DNA of 64,000 nucleotides, from the NCBI RefSeq assembly GCF_013432195.1, contig NZ_JACCDB010000004.1:38818-102817 (forward strand). Direction: 5' to 3'. Made by a program: the position numbers and the translations under genes. A model generated the notes under the pieces. The model was not told the DNA's origin, did no database searches, and saw only the letters and a list, made by a program, of their open reading frames with translations. Below, piece by piece: positions 44,192-53,519 of this stretch (position 1 is the stretch's first letter; each line of letters begins with the position of its first letter). This DNA is from Tepidicella baoligensis (lineage in GTDB: Bacteria > Pseudomonadota > Gammaproteobacteria > Burkholderiales > Burkholderiaceae_C).

Positions 44192-46531
44192 TCATTTTGC
44201 CCCCGCGGCTTGGGCGGCCATGGCCTTTTCACGGGCAAAGAGCGTTTCCATCTGCGCCTTGGCCGAGCGGTACTGCTTCGGCCATTCGAGCATGGTATAG
44301 CCGATCTTGGCCGCTTCGGTCAGCGTCCAGGCCGGGTTGGCCAGGTGTGGACGGGCCACCGCGCACAGGTCGGCCCGGCCGGCGGCGAGAATGGAATTGG
44401 CATGATCGGCTTCACTGATCGCTCCCACCGCAATGGTGGGGATACCGGCCTCCTGACGGATGCGATCGGCAAAGGGTGTTTGGAACATGCGGCCATAGAC
44501 CGGCTTTTCCTTCTTGCTCACCTGGCCAGAGGAGCAGTCAATCATATCGGCGCCGGCGGTCTTGAAGGCCTTGGCGATCTCGACCGCGTCGTCCGGTGTG
44601 GTGCCACCCTCGACCCAGTCGTGGGCGGAAATGCGCACCGACATCGGCTTGTCCGCCGGCCACACCGCGCGCACCGCCTGAAACACCTCCAGCGGGTAGC
44701 GCAAGCGGTTTTCCAAGCTGCCGCCGTACTCGTCGCGGCGATGATTGGTCAGCGGTGAAATGAAGCTCGACAACAAGTAGCCGTGCGCGCAGTGCAGCTC
44801 CAACCAGTCTGCACCGGCCTCGGCAGCAGCCCGAGCGGACGCAACGAACTGGGCTTTGACCTCGTCCATGTCGGCCCGAGTCATTTCACGAGCCATCTGG
44901 CTCACGCCCTCCAGGTACTGCTGCGGCGAAGCCGCCATGATCGGCCAGTTGCCGCTTTCCAGCGGCTGGTCGATGCCCTCCCACGCCACACGGGTGGACG
45001 CTTTGGGACCCGCGTGTCCGATCTGGATGCCAAACTTGGCATCGGTGTGTTGGTGGATCCAGTCCGCAATGCGTTTGAAACCGGCGGTGTGCTCGGGCTT
45101 GTAGAGGCCGGGACAGCCGGGGGTGATGCGACCCTCGGGGCTGACACAGGTCATCTCGGCAAACACCAGGCCGGCCCCACCCATGGCCCGCGCACCCAGG
45201 TGCACCAGGTGGTAGTCGGCCACCAGACCGTCCACGGCGGAATACTGCGCCATGGGCGAGACCACGATGCGGTTCTTCAAGGTCACGCCGCGCACCGTGT
45301 AGGGCGTGAACATGGGTGGAGGCACGGGCGCGGCGTCGGACACCTGAACACCAGCCCTCTCGGCAAACCAACGCTCATATCCTTCCAGCCATTGTTTGTC
45401 ACGCAGGCGCAGGTTTTCATGGCTGATGCGCTGGCTACGCGTGAGCATGGAGTACATGAACTGCTCCGGCTCGAACTGGTCGCAGTAGCGCTGACCGCAC
45501 ACCTCGAACCACTCCATGGCGTTCCAGGCCGCGTTTTGCAGGCGCAGCGTCTCCACACGGCGCAGTTCCTGGTAAGTCGCCAGCACCTCGGGCAACTTCT
45601 CGGGGCTGTCGCCCAGCAACTGAAACTGGCGGGTGAGCTCGATCGCGTCCTCGATGGCCAGTTTGGTACCAGAACCGATCGCGAAGTGTGCCGTGTGCAC
45701 GGCGTCGCCCATCAGCACCACATGGCTGCCGTTGGCATTCCTGAGCCACCACTGCTCGCACACCACGCGCTGGAAATTGAGCCAGGCCGAGCCGCGCAGG
45801 TGGCGGGCATTGGTCATCAGCTTATGGCCTTGCAGGGTATCCTTGAACAGGTTTTCACAGAAGGCGATCGACTGCTCCTGGTTCGCCTTGTCCAGCCCGT
45901 GGGCCAGCCACACCTGCTCAGGGCATTCCACGATGAACGTGGTGGTGTTCTGATCGAATTTGTAGATATGGGCCTGAAACCAGCCGTGCTCGGTCTTCTG
46001 GAAATCAAAGGTGAAGGCATCGTACAGGCGGTTCGTGCCCAGCCAGATGTAGCGGTTCGGCCGGGTGACGATATCAGGCTTGAACACCTCCTGATACCGG
46101 GTGCGGATGCGGGAGTTGATGCCATCACTGGCAACGATCAAGTCTGCATCCGGAAAATCCAGGTCCGAATCCACCTCGGTCTCGAACACCAGTTTCACAC
46201 CCAGTTGCTCGCAACGAGCCTGGAGGATGTTGAGCAGCTTTTTACGGCCAATGCCCACGAAACCATGCCCGCCGGAGCGGATGATGCGCCCCTTGAAGCG
46301 CAATTCGATGTCATCCCAGTGGTTGAAGGCCTCCTGGATCTCGTCGGCGGTTTCGCGGTCCCACTGGCGCATGTTGTCCATGGTTGCGTCCGAAAACACC
46401 ACGCCCCAGCCGAAGGTGTCGTAGGGGCGGTTGCGTTCGACCACGGTCACGTCGTGCCCGGCGTCCAGCTTCTTCATCAACAGACCCAGATACAAGCCAG
46501 CCGGGCCGCCGCCGATGCAGACGATTTTCAT
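44192..46531 (-). CDS. Two-domain flavoprotein: 2-aminobenzoyl-CoA monooxygenase/reductase or salicylyl-CoA 5-hydroxylase type
   Basis: A 779-residue fusion. Residues 1 to about 395 are a class A flavin monooxygenase ([23 protein letters not shown] motif [26 protein letters not shown]). Residues from about 405 are an old-yellow-enzyme domain ([75 protein letters not shown]). This architecture is that of Azoarcus evansii 2-aminobenzoyl-CoA monooxygenase/reductase, which hydroxylates and then reduces the ring. Close relatives are annotated as bifunctional salicylyl-CoA 5-hydroxylases. The substrate is probably an ortho-substituted benzoyl-CoA, but no matching aryl-CoA ligase is adjacent. ATG at 46531 follows AAGGAG. 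Confidence 0.9.
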   Translation of the reverse strand: MKIVCIGGGPAGLYLGLLMKKLDAGHDVTVVERNRPYDTFGWGVVFSDATMDNMRQWDRETADEIQEAFNHWDDIELRFKGRIIRSGGHGFVGIGRKKLLNILQARCEQLGVKLVFETEVDSDLDFPDADLIVASDGINSRIRTRYQEVFKPDIVTRPNRYIWLGTNRLYDAFTFDFQKTEHGWFQAHIYKFDQNTTTFIVECPEQVWLAHGLDKANQEQSIAFCENLFKDTLQGHKLMTNARHLRGSAWLNFQRVVCEQWWLRNANGSHVVLMGDAVHTAHFAIGSGTKLAIEDAIELTRQFQLLGDSPEKLPEVLATYQELRRVETLRLQNAAWNAMEWFEVCGQRYCDQFEPEQFMYSMLTRSQRISHENLRLRDKQWLEGYERWFAERAGVQVSDAAPVPPPMFTPYTVRGVTLKNRIVVSPMAQYSAVDGLVADYHLVHLGARAMGGAGLVFAEMTCVSPEGRITPGCPGLYKPEHTAGFKRIADWIHQHTDAKFGIQIGHAGPKASTRVAWEGIDQPLESGNWPIMAASPQQYLEGVSQMAREMTRADMDEVKAQFVASARAAAEAGADWLELHCAHGYLLSSFISPLTNHRRDEYGGSLENRLRYPLEVFQAVRAVWPADKPMSVRISAHDWVEGGTTPDDAVEIAKAFKTAGADMIDCSSGQVSKKEKPVYGRMFQTPFADRIRQEAGIPTIAVGAISEADHANSILAAGRADLCAVARPHLANPAWTLTEAAKIGYTMLEWPKQYRSAKAQMETLFAREKAMAAQAAGAK

Positions 46532-46584
46532 GAGGACTCCTTCGATGGGTTGATGGACGGATGCACCATTCATTCATAAATAGT

Positions 46585-46601
46585 TTAAGCCTGAAGCTTA
46601 A
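46585..46601. promoter_or_regulatory. Palindromic operator upstream of the flavoprotein gene
   Basis: TTAAGC (46585-46590), five bases CTGAA, then GCTTAA (46596-46601) form a perfect 6-bp inverted repeat in an A/T-rich island 54 bases before the flavoprotein ATG. Size and spacing suit a MarR-family dimer. The remaining gap to 46730 holds no gene that I can support. Confidence 0.5.
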
Positions 46602-46730
46602 GAAGGAGATCCGGGATTACCCTTGATGCGTGCATCCAACCCCTAGCCAAGGAGATGTCTCGGGTCAGCAGTGCGGCGGGCGCCTGCGAACCTGCCCACC
46701 CCAGTGGGGCGGATGAACTTCAGGCGGGTC

Positions 46731-47639
46731 TCAGGCTGCAGTGCGCAGCGCCGCGCGTAACCGTTCGCCCACTTCGGGGCGTTCGGCAAACGGATCGGGC
46801 GGGTTGAGACCCGACACGATGGCCTCCATGCGCGTGCGCACATTGCCCAGCGCCTGGGGGTGGCTGTAGATGTAGAACGTGCCGGTCTCCAGGGCGTCAA
46901 ACACCCGGGCTGCCACTTCAGCCGCCGTCACCTTGCCGCTGCTCACGGCCTTGTCGCTCATGGCCTGGCCAATCAACTGGCTGCGCGTGGGCTGCCCACC
47001 CGCGAGCTCATCCGGCCGGTTGCGCTGGCTCTGGCTGATGCCTGTGGGCACGAAATACGGGCACAGCACGCTGGCACTCACCTGGTCGGTCACCAGTGCC
47101 AGATCCTGGTACAGCGTTTCAGTCAGGGCCACCACCGCATGCTTGCTCACGTTGTACACACCCATGTTGGGCGGCGTGAGCAGGCCCGCCATGCTGGCGG
47201 TGTTCACGATGTGCCCCCGGTAAGAGGGGTCAGACTGGGCAGCCGCCAGCATGCGCGGGGTGAACACACGCACCCCATGCACCGCCCCCCACAGGTTGAC
47301 GCCGAGCACCCAGTTCCAGTCGGCCACGGTGTTTTCCCAGATCAGCCCCCCCGCCGCCACCCCCGCGTTGTTGAACACGAAATGCGGTGCCCCGAAACGC
47401 TCCTGTACCTCCACTGCGAGCGCTTCCATGGCCTCGGCGTTGGACACATCCACCCGGCGGGCCAGCACCTCCGCACCCTGGGTTTGCAGTTCCTCACGTG
47501 CCCGCTCCAGCGCATCGGCCTGCACATCCACGAGCACCAGCTTCATACCCCGCGCGGCGCCGATGCGCGCCACTTCCAGCCCAAACCCCGAGCCCGCACC
47601 GGTGAGCACGGCGGTCTTGCCCTTGAAAGTCTCTATCAT
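46731..47639 (-). CDS. SDR-family oxidoreductase
   Basis: A 302-residue classical short-chain dehydrogenase. The cofactor loop is TGAGSGFGLEVARIGAARG with DVQADA after the second strand, and NNAG appears as FNNAGVAAGG. The catalytic triad is seen in VNTASMAGLL and YNVSKHAVVALTE. The C-terminal 50 residues extend past the core and mention a FYIYSHPQ segment typical of a large family of uncharacterised SDRs near acyl-CoA genes. It is the last gene of the long - strand run, 15 bases after the AidB-like gene. Substrate unknown. Confidence 0.88.
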   Translation of the reverse strand: MIETFKGKTAVLTGAGSGFGLEVARIGAARGMKLVLVDVQADALERAREELQTQGAEVLARRVDVSNAEAMEALAVEVQERFGAPHFVFNNAGVAAGGLIWENTVADWNWVLGVNLWGAVHGVRVFTPRMLAAAQSDPSYRGHIVNTASMAGLLTPPNMGVYNVSKHAVVALTETLYQDLALVTDQVSASVLCPYFVPTGISQSQRNRPDELAGGQPTRSQLIGQAMSDKAVSSGKVTAAEVAARVFDALETGTFYIYSHPQALGNVRTRMEAIVSGLNPPDPFAERPEVGERLRAALRTAA

Positions 47640-47654
47640 GTCCCTGCCTCCTGT

Positions 47655-49307
47655 TCAGCGCGGCCGGGCCCGCGCAATGATGCCGTCCATATCGACGCCC
47701 GCTCCCAACGAGCCGAAGCTGTGGCCCCACCTGCCCGCGATGCGCGAATCACAAAAGGCCCCGAACACGGCCGGCGGGGCACTGGGGGCCAACCAAGCAG
47801 CCTGCACCGCAAGGGCGACCGCCTCCGCCAGACGACGGGCCTCTGCCTCATGAGCCATGGCCTCCATCTGTTGCGGCAGGCGCTCTATCCAACGGTCCAG
47901 CGCCTCATGCATCCCACGGACAGGGACCAGCTCCTGGGCCAGAGCCGCCGCCGCATCGGCCTGACGCAACGCCCGCAACAGGTCCAGCGCCATGATGTTG
48001 CCGGCACCTTCCCAGATGCTGTTGACCGGCATTTCCCGGTAGATCCGGGCCATGACACCCTCACCCTGCTCCTCCACGTAACCGTTGCCCCCGAGGCATT
48101 CCATCGCCTCCTGGGCGAACAGGCTGCCGCGTTTGCAGATCCAGAACTTCGCCACCGGCGTAAGCAGCCGCTGCATCACACGCTCGTGCTCGTCGGCAGA
48201 GGCGCGGTCGAAGCTGTGCGCCAGCCTCAAGGCCAGCGCCGTTGCCGCTTCCGACTCCAGGGCCAAGTCGGCGAGCACATTCTTCATGAGCGGCTGCTCG
48301 ATCAGCTTCTTGCCGAAGGCGCTGCGCTGACGGGTATGGTCGATCGCGAGCGACAAGGCCTGTCGCATCAGCCCACTGGTGCCCAGAGCGCAGTCCAGGC
48401 GCGTCATCGTTCCCATGGCGAGGATTTGCGGTACCCCCCGCCCTTCTTCGCCCACCAGCCAGGCCGCTGCCCCCTGAAACTCCACCTCCGCGCTGGCGTT
48501 GGCTTTGTTGCCCAGCTTGTCTTTCAGGCGCTGGATGTGCAGAGCGTTGAGCGTGCCATCCGGCAACACACGCGGCAGAAACAGGCACGACAGGCCGGCA
48601 GCCGTCTGAGCCAGAATCAAGAAGGCGTCAGACATGGGGGCGGAGAAAAACCACTTGTGCCCGGTGACCCGATATCGCGCTCCCCAGCCGTCGCTGCCAT
48701 CTGGCTCTGCGCTGGTGGTGTTGGCGCGCACATCGGAGCCGCCCTGCTTTTCCGTCATCCCCATGCCCATGGTCACGCCAGGCTTGTCTTTCCAGAGCCG
48801 CAGGTCCGGATCGTAGGCCCGGCTGGTGAGTTGCGGCGACCAGTCCCGGTAGATCGCGGGCTGCCCCCGCAACGCCGGTGTGGCGGCATAGGTCATGGAT
48901 ATCGGGCACAGCGTGGATGGCTCCAACTCCGTGAACAGCATGAAGCCAGCCGCCCGCTTCAGATGGGCATGCCCGCTGGCCTGCTCGGCGTCGGCAAAAG
49001 GCGTGCCGTGCAAACCCGCCGCCGTGGCCGCACGCATCAGGGCGTGGTAACTCGGGTGGAATTCCACCCGGTCGATCCGGTGCCCGTAGCGACTGTGGGT
49101 ACGCAACTGAGGAACGAATACGTTGGCCAAACGGGCATGGGTCTGCATCTCCGCACTGCCGGCCAGTGCTCCCAGCCGCTCCAGGGGCTCGGTATCCAGT
49201 GTGGGCGCATGCAGCCGCAACGCATCCTGCATGGGCCGGTTGCCCTCGAACAGGTTCACATCCGCCAGAGGCTCTGCCTGGTTGAAGACCTGATGCGTGG
49301 CGTTCAT
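47655..49307 (-). CDS. AidB-like acyl-CoA dehydrogenase family protein
   Basis: A 550-residue flavoprotein resembling E. coli AidB (541 residues) and isovaleryl-CoA dehydrogenase-like enzymes. Marks are NVFEGNRP-like VNLFEGNRPMQDAL, MGMTEKQGGSDVRANTT, GHKWFFSAPMSDAFL, RQRSAFGKKLIEQPLM, ECLGGNGYVEE and SIWEGAGNIMALDLLRAL with the glutamate in the catalytic position. AidB itself is induced in adaptive response to alkylation, but members in catabolic operons act as acyl-CoA dehydrogenases. Position in this operon favours the latter. The next gene begins 15 bases downstream. Confidence 0.88.
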   Translation of the reverse strand: MNATHQVFNQAEPLADVNLFEGNRPMQDALRLHAPTLDTEPLERLGALAGSAEMQTHARLANVFVPQLRTHSRYGHRIDRVEFHPSYHALMRAATAAGLHGTPFADAEQASGHAHLKRAAGFMLFTELEPSTLCPISMTYAATPALRGQPAIYRDWSPQLTSRAYDPDLRLWKDKPGVTMGMGMTEKQGGSDVRANTTSAEPDGSDGWGARYRVTGHKWFFSAPMSDAFLILAQTAAGLSCLFLPRVLPDGTLNALHIQRLKDKLGNKANASAEVEFQGAAAWLVGEEGRGVPQILAMGTMTRLDCALGTSGLMRQALSLAIDHTRQRSAFGKKLIEQPLMKNVLADLALESEAATALALRLAHSFDRASADEHERVMQRLLTPVAKFWICKRGSLFAQEAMECLGGNGYVEEQGEGVMARIYREMPVNSIWEGAGNIMALDLLRALRQADAAAALAQELVPVRGMHEALDRWIERLPQQMEAMAHEAEARRLAEAVALAVQAAWLAPSAPPAVFGAFCDSRIAGRWGHSFGSLGAGVDMDGIIARARPR

Positions 49308-49326
49308 GGCCGTGCTTCCCGGGACA

Positions 49327-50343
49327 TCAAATCAATTTGACCAGCTGCTTGCCGAAGTTGCGGCCCTTGAGCAACCCCAAAAAGGCCTCGGGCGCCGACT
49401 CGATGCCTTGTGCCACCGTCTCTCGGGGGCGGAAACGGCCGCTGCCCACCAGCTCGGCCAGTTCGGCCAGGGCCTGCGGCCACACCTCCATGTGTTCACT
49501 GACGATGAACCCCTCGACCCGCATGCGGTTGACCAGAATCAAGGCCGGGTTGGCCATCGGCAGCGGCTGGCCATCGTAGCCGGCGATCATGCCGCAGACC
49601 GCGATGCGCGAAAACGCATTGGAGCGCAGCATCACGGCGTCCAGCACCATCCCCCCCACATTCTCGAAATGCCCGTCGATGCCGTTGGGGCACGCCTGTT
49701 TGAGCGCCTTGGCCAGCGACAGGCCATCCTTGTGTTCACGGTAGTCGATGCAGTCGTCGAAACCGAGTTCGTGTTTGACGTAGGCGCATTTGTCGGGGCC
49801 ACCGGCGATGCCCACCACCCGGCACCCACGTGCCTTGGCCAAGACCCCCACGGCACTGCCCACCGCGCCGCTGGCCGCGCTCACCGTCACGGTCTGGCCC
49901 GGCTTGGGTTCGATGATCTTCACCAAGCCGTACCAAGCCGTCACGCCCGGCATGCCCACGGCACCCAGGTAGTGGCTCAGCGGCACGCGCGTGGTATCCA
50001 CTTTGCGCAACACCCCCGGCTGGGACGCATCCACCACACTGTACTGCTGCCACCCTCCCATGCCAACCACCCGGTCCCCCGGCGCGTAATCCGGGTGGCG
50101 ACTCTCGACCACTTCGCCCACCGTGCCGCCTATCATCACCTCCCCCAGGGGTTGTGGTGGGGCATAGCTCTTGGTGTCGTTCATGCGGCCACGCATGTAC
50201 GGATCGAGGCTCAGATAATGGTGGCGCACCAGCACCTGCCCTTCGGCCAGCGCGGGGGTTTCCACGGTTTCGATCTTGAAGTTGCTGACACTGGCCTCGC
50301 CCTGGGGGCGATTGTCCAGCAGGATGCGGGTATTGGTCGGCAT
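49327..50343 (-). CDS. Zinc-free NADP-dependent MDR oxidoreductase (CurA/leukotriene B4 dehydrogenase-like)
   Basis: A 338-residue medium-chain reductase without structural or catalytic zinc motifs. The start NTRILLDNRPQGEASVSNFK and LSLDPYMRGRM are signatures of the CurA/PTGR group, and the NADP site is TVTVSAASGAVGSAVGVLAKARGCRVVGIAGG. GHFENVGGMVLDAV also fits. These enzymes reduce alpha,beta-unsaturated ketones or aldehydes. In this operon it may reduce an enoyl intermediate that blocks ordinary beta-oxidation. ATG at 50343 begins MPTNTRILL. A longer frame upstream is not supported. Confidence 0.9.
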   Translation of the reverse strand: MPTNTRILLDNRPQGEASVSNFKIETVETPALAEGQVLVRHHYLSLDPYMRGRMNDTKSYAPPQPLGEVMIGGTVGEVVESRHPDYAPGDRVVGMGGWQQYSVVDASQPGVLRKVDTTRVPLSHYLGAVGMPGVTAWYGLVKIIEPKPGQTVTVSAASGAVGSAVGVLAKARGCRVVGIAGGPDKCAYVKHELGFDDCIDYREHKDGLSLAKALKQACPNGIDGHFENVGGMVLDAVMLRSNAFSRIAVCGMIAGYDGQPLPMANPALILVNRMRVEGFIVSEHMEVWPQALAELAELVGSGRFRPRETVAQGIESAPEAFLGLLKGRNFGKQLVKLI

Positions 50344-50389
50344 GGTGTCTCCTGGGTCGGGCGACAAAGGCCCGGTGGGTGGCGTGGAA

Positions 50390-50830
50390 TCAGTCGGTCG
50401 CAATACCGGCCGCTGAGACGTTGAGTTCATGCACGCCCCTGGCATTCACGGGCAAGCGCTTCACATATTTGAAGGTGCCGGTGGCGTGGGCACACAACCT
50501 GCCATCGGCATCGAACACCTGGCCTTCGGTGAAGGCCAGGGTGGTCGTGCGGTGCAGCAGTCGGCCGCGTGCACGCTGTGGTCCCTTGGCTGCCTGCATG
50601 AACGAGGTCTTCATCTCGATCGTCACGACACCCATGTCCTGCTGGACACTGCGCGCGGCATGGGCCATGACCACGTCCAGCAGCGTCATGCTTGCCCCAC
50701 CATGTACCACGTTGAAGGAATTCAGGTGCTCGGGCGCCGGGTCGAAGGTGATCTCGGCCTCGCCATCCACCCAATGCTGGAGCACGAAACCCAAATGCTC
50801 GACGAAAGGGATGCGGACCTGGAATTCCAC
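50390..50830 (-). CDS. PaaI-family hotdog thioesterase
   Basis: A 146-residue hotdog protein of the PaaI/acyl-CoA thioesterase II type. The central motif NVVHGGASMTLLDVVMAHAARS carries the usual HGG and the catalytic acidic residue. It probably hydrolyses stalled acyl-CoA to free CoA. The GTG start at 50830 directly abuts the stop of the upstream SDR, a coupling that supports the non-ATG start. About 46 bases separate it from the next gene. Confidence 0.85.
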   Translation of the reverse strand: MEFQVRIPFVEHLGFVLQHWVDGEAEITFDPAPEHLNSFNVVHGGASMTLLDVVMAHAARSVQQDMGVVTIEMKTSFMQAAKGPQRARGRLLHRTTTLAFTEGQVFDADGRLCAHATGTFKYVKRLPVNARGVHELNVSAAGIATD

Positions 50831-51622
50831 TCAGCCCCCCGTGACGATGCTGACGCCACCATCCACCGCCAGCCATTGACCGGTGATGTGTTTGCCGGCG
50901 TCGGAGGCATACAGCAGTGTCAGACCCTTGAGGTCCTCGTCGTCGCCGAGGCGGCCCAGCGGCGCATGTTGGGCCAGACGCTCTTCGCCCAAAGCCTCCA
51001 GTGTGCCCTTGGTCATTTTGCTGGGGAAAAAACCGGGGCAGATGGCGTTGACCCTGATGCCATACGGCCCCCACTCGGCCGCCAGCGCCCGCGTGAAATT
51101 GATCACCGCACCCTTGGAGGTGTTGTAGGCAATGGTGTTCATGCCGCGCGGGTTACCCCCCAGCCCGGCGATGGAGGCCACGTTGATGATGCTGCCTTTG
51201 CGCCGTGCAATCATGTGGTGCTTCGCCAGGTACTGGCTCAGGATGAAGTAGCCGCGCACGTTGAGGTTCATCACCTTGTCCCACGCCTCGATCGGGTGAT
51301 CTTCGGCCGGAGCTCCCCAGGCGGCCCCGGCATTGTTCACGAGGATGTCCACCGCACCCATGCGCTGCAGGGTTTCGGCCGCGAGGCGGTGGATGTCGGC
51401 CTCCTGGGCACAGTCGGCCGCGATCCACTGCGCGTCGATGCCGGCGGCTTTGAGCTGGGCCACCGCCTCTTCGAGTTCGCCCGCCTTGCGGGCCGTTACC
51501 AGCACCCGGGCACCGGCCTCGCCCAATGCGTGGGCCATCTGCAGGCCCAGTCCGCGGGAGCCGCCCGTCACCAAGGCCACCTGGCCCTTGAGGTCGAACA
51601 GCTGTTGAATGGTTCGTGTCAT
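50831..51622 (-). CDS. SDR-family oxidoreductase (3-ketoacyl reductase/3-hydroxyacyl-CoA dehydrogenase-like)
   Basis: A 263-residue classical SDR. The cofactor loop is TGGSRGLGLQMAHALGEAG with an arginine after strand 2 (TARKAGELEE), suggesting NADP. NNAGAAWG, the serine in INVASIAGL, YNTSKGAVINFTRAL and PGFFPSKMT follow in normal order, and the end is GQWLAVDGGVSIVTGG. It is close in style to FabG-like and gluconate dehydrogenase enzymes, so substrate assignment is open. The preceding acyl-CoA dehydrogenase ends 30 bases upstream. Confidence 0.88.
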   Translation of the reverse strand: MTRTIQQLFDLKGQVALVTGGSRGLGLQMAHALGEAGARVLVTARKAGELEEAVAQLKAAGIDAQWIAADCAQEADIHRLAAETLQRMGAVDILVNNAGAAWGAPAEDHPIEAWDKVMNLNVRGYFILSQYLAKHHMIARRKGSIINVASIAGLGGNPRGMNTIAYNTSKGAVINFTRALAAEWGPYGIRVNAICPGFFPSKMTKGTLEALGEERLAQHAPLGRLGDDEDLKGLTLLYASDAGKHITGQWLAVDGGVSIVTGG

Positions 51623-51652
51623 GCGTGTCTCCTTGTGGGGCCGTGGCCCGGT

Positions 51653-53506
51653 TCAGAATGCGTCTTCGGCCAGTTCGGTGCAAGTCATGTCACGGTTGGA
51701 CACCACCTGCAACCAGGCGCCGATCTTGGGCAGTTCGTAGCGGAAGAAATAACGGCAGGCGGCCAGCCTTCCCTGTTGGGCCGGTGCGGCAGCCGCTCGA
51801 GTCGCCACCAGCGCCACGTCCAACCAGATCCACGCCAGCACCGTGTGCCCGAACGCCTGCATATAGGGTACGGCATTGGCCAGCGCTTCGGTAGGCTCGC
51901 CTGTCGCCCAGGCGGCTTGGGTAGCAGCCCCGACCTGTTGCAAGGCCTGGGCGAGGTCTTTCGCTTCACGTGCGAGTTCCGGCACCTGGAGCGCGCGGTC
52001 GATCGTGCCCTGCATGTGCGCAGCCAGCAGCTTGAGGCCCTTGCCGTTTTCCATCAGCACCTTGCGCGCCAGCAGGTCCATGGCCTGGATGCCGTGGGTC
52101 CCCTCGTGGATCATGTTCAGGCGGTTGTCGCGCCAATATTGCTCGACGGGAAAATCGCGCGTGTAGCCATATCCGCCGTGGATCTGAATGGCCAGGCTGT
52201 TGGCCTCCAGACACCATTCGCTGGGCCAGCTCTTGGCGATGGGGGTCAGCACCTCCAGCAGCAGGCGAGCGTCGTCGGCCGCTTCGGGAGCGCCCGTGTG
52301 CTGTTCGTCCACCAGGCGGGCACAGTACAGCTCCAAGGCCAGCGCCCCCTCACAGTAGGCCTTCTGGGCCAGCAACATGCGCTTCACATCGGCATGCTCG
52401 ATGATGCGCACCTGCGGTTGGGTCGGGTCTTTGCCGCTGGCGCCCATCGGTCTTCCCTGGGGACGGTTTTTCGCATAGTCCAGGCTCGCGTGGTAGCCGG
52501 CCATGCCCAGCATGGTGGCCGCCATGCCCACCCCGATGCGCGCCTCGTTCATCATGTGGAACATGTAGCCCAGGCCCTTGCCCGGCTCCCCCACCAGGTA
52601 GCCTATGGCCCCGGCGCCTTGCCCGTCCAGGCCAAGCCCCATGCCTTCACCCAGGACCGGGAACTTGCCTTCGCCGAAGTTCAGCAGCGTGTTCGTGGTC
52701 CCACGCCAGCCACATTTGTGATTCAGACCGGCCAGCGCCACGTCGTTGCGCACGCCAGTCAACCGCCCATCGGTATCCACCAGCTTCTTCGGCACGACGA
52801 ACAGGGACAGCCCTTTCACCCCGGGCGGCAGTTTGCCGTCGGGGCCGGGAATCTTGGCCAGCACCAGGTGAATGATGTTCTCGGTCAACTCGTGCTCGCC
52901 GGCGGAAATCCACATCTTGTTGCCGCGCAGCCGGTAGCGGGGTCCCAGGGGATCGGCCTCAAAGCCCTCGCCATCGGGCACGGCACGGGTGGCCACGTCG
53001 CTGAGGCTGGAACCCGCCTGCGGCTCGCTCAGGCACATGGTGCCCGAAAACCGGCCATTGAATTCGTTGAGCGCAAACACCTCGCGTTGCAACGCCGAGC
53101 CGTGCGCCATCAGCAGGTTGGCATTGCCCACCGTAAGCATGCCCGCCCCGATGCTGACCGACGCCATGGCGAAAAACGCATTGCCCGCTGCCTCCACCGT
53201 GTAGGGCAACTGCATCCCGCCCACGTCATAGTCCTGCGCGGCACTGAGCATACCGGAAGCGGCATAGGCATCCCAAGCATCTTTCGTGGCTTGGGGCAGG
53301 ATCACCTTCTCGCCATCGAACTGCGGCTCCTGGATGTCCACCAGCCGGTTGAACGGCGCGTACTTTTCGCGGGCGATGCGTTCACAGATGTCGAGCACCG
53401 CGTCAAAGGTTTCGCGGCTGTGCTCAGCGAAACGCTCACGTTCACTGAGAGCTTGCGCCCCCAGCCAGTCGTACAAAAGAAAATCGACGGTGAGGCGCAA
53501 GCTCAT
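51653..53506 (-). CDS. Long-form acyl-CoA dehydrogenase with C-terminal domain
   Basis: A 617-residue acyl-CoA dehydrogenase of the DmdC/FadE-like long class. Marks are TMCLSEPQAGSSLSDV, NKMWISAGEHELTENIIHLVLAK, IQIHGGYGYTRDFPVEQYWRD and the catalytic glutamate in MIHEGTHGIQAMDLLARKV. A helical C-terminal domain (about 480-617) follows, as in 3-methylmercaptopropionyl-CoA dehydrogenases and long-chain enzymes. It starts the beta-oxidation cycle whose later enzymes are encoded just upstream. ATG at 53506 has GGAG 5 bases before it, 13 bases after the thiolase stop. Confidence 0.92.
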   Translation of the reverse strand: MSLRLTVDFLLYDWLGAQALSERERFAEHSRETFDAVLDICERIAREKYAPFNRLVDIQEPQFDGEKVILPQATKDAWDAYAASGMLSAAQDYDVGGMQLPYTVEAAGNAFFAMASVSIGAGMLTVGNANLLMAHGSALQREVFALNEFNGRFSGTMCLSEPQAGSSLSDVATRAVPDGEGFEADPLGPRYRLRGNKMWISAGEHELTENIIHLVLAKIPGPDGKLPPGVKGLSLFVVPKKLVDTDGRLTGVRNDVALAGLNHKCGWRGTTNTLLNFGEGKFPVLGEGMGLGLDGQGAGAIGYLVGEPGKGLGYMFHMMNEARIGVGMAATMLGMAGYHASLDYAKNRPQGRPMGASGKDPTQPQVRIIEHADVKRMLLAQKAYCEGALALELYCARLVDEQHTGAPEAADDARLLLEVLTPIAKSWPSEWCLEANSLAIQIHGGYGYTRDFPVEQYWRDNRLNMIHEGTHGIQAMDLLARKVLMENGKGLKLLAAHMQGTIDRALQVPELAREAKDLAQALQQVGAATQAAWATGEPTEALANAVPYMQAFGHTVLAWIWLDVALVATRAAAAPAQQGRLAACRYFFRYELPKIGAWLQVVSNRDMTCTELAEDAF

Positions 53507-53519
53507 GGCCACTCCGCCG

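Noticed and set aside
47655-49307. Assigning the gene as the alkylation-response protein AidB
   Set aside because: The similarity is real, but its place inside an acyl-CoA catabolic run makes a dehydrogenase role more likely, so no gene symbol is given.
46860-49340. An 826-residue frame opposite the SDR and AidB-like genes
   Set aside because: Composition of an antisense shadow with no family motif. Both - strand genes are intact.
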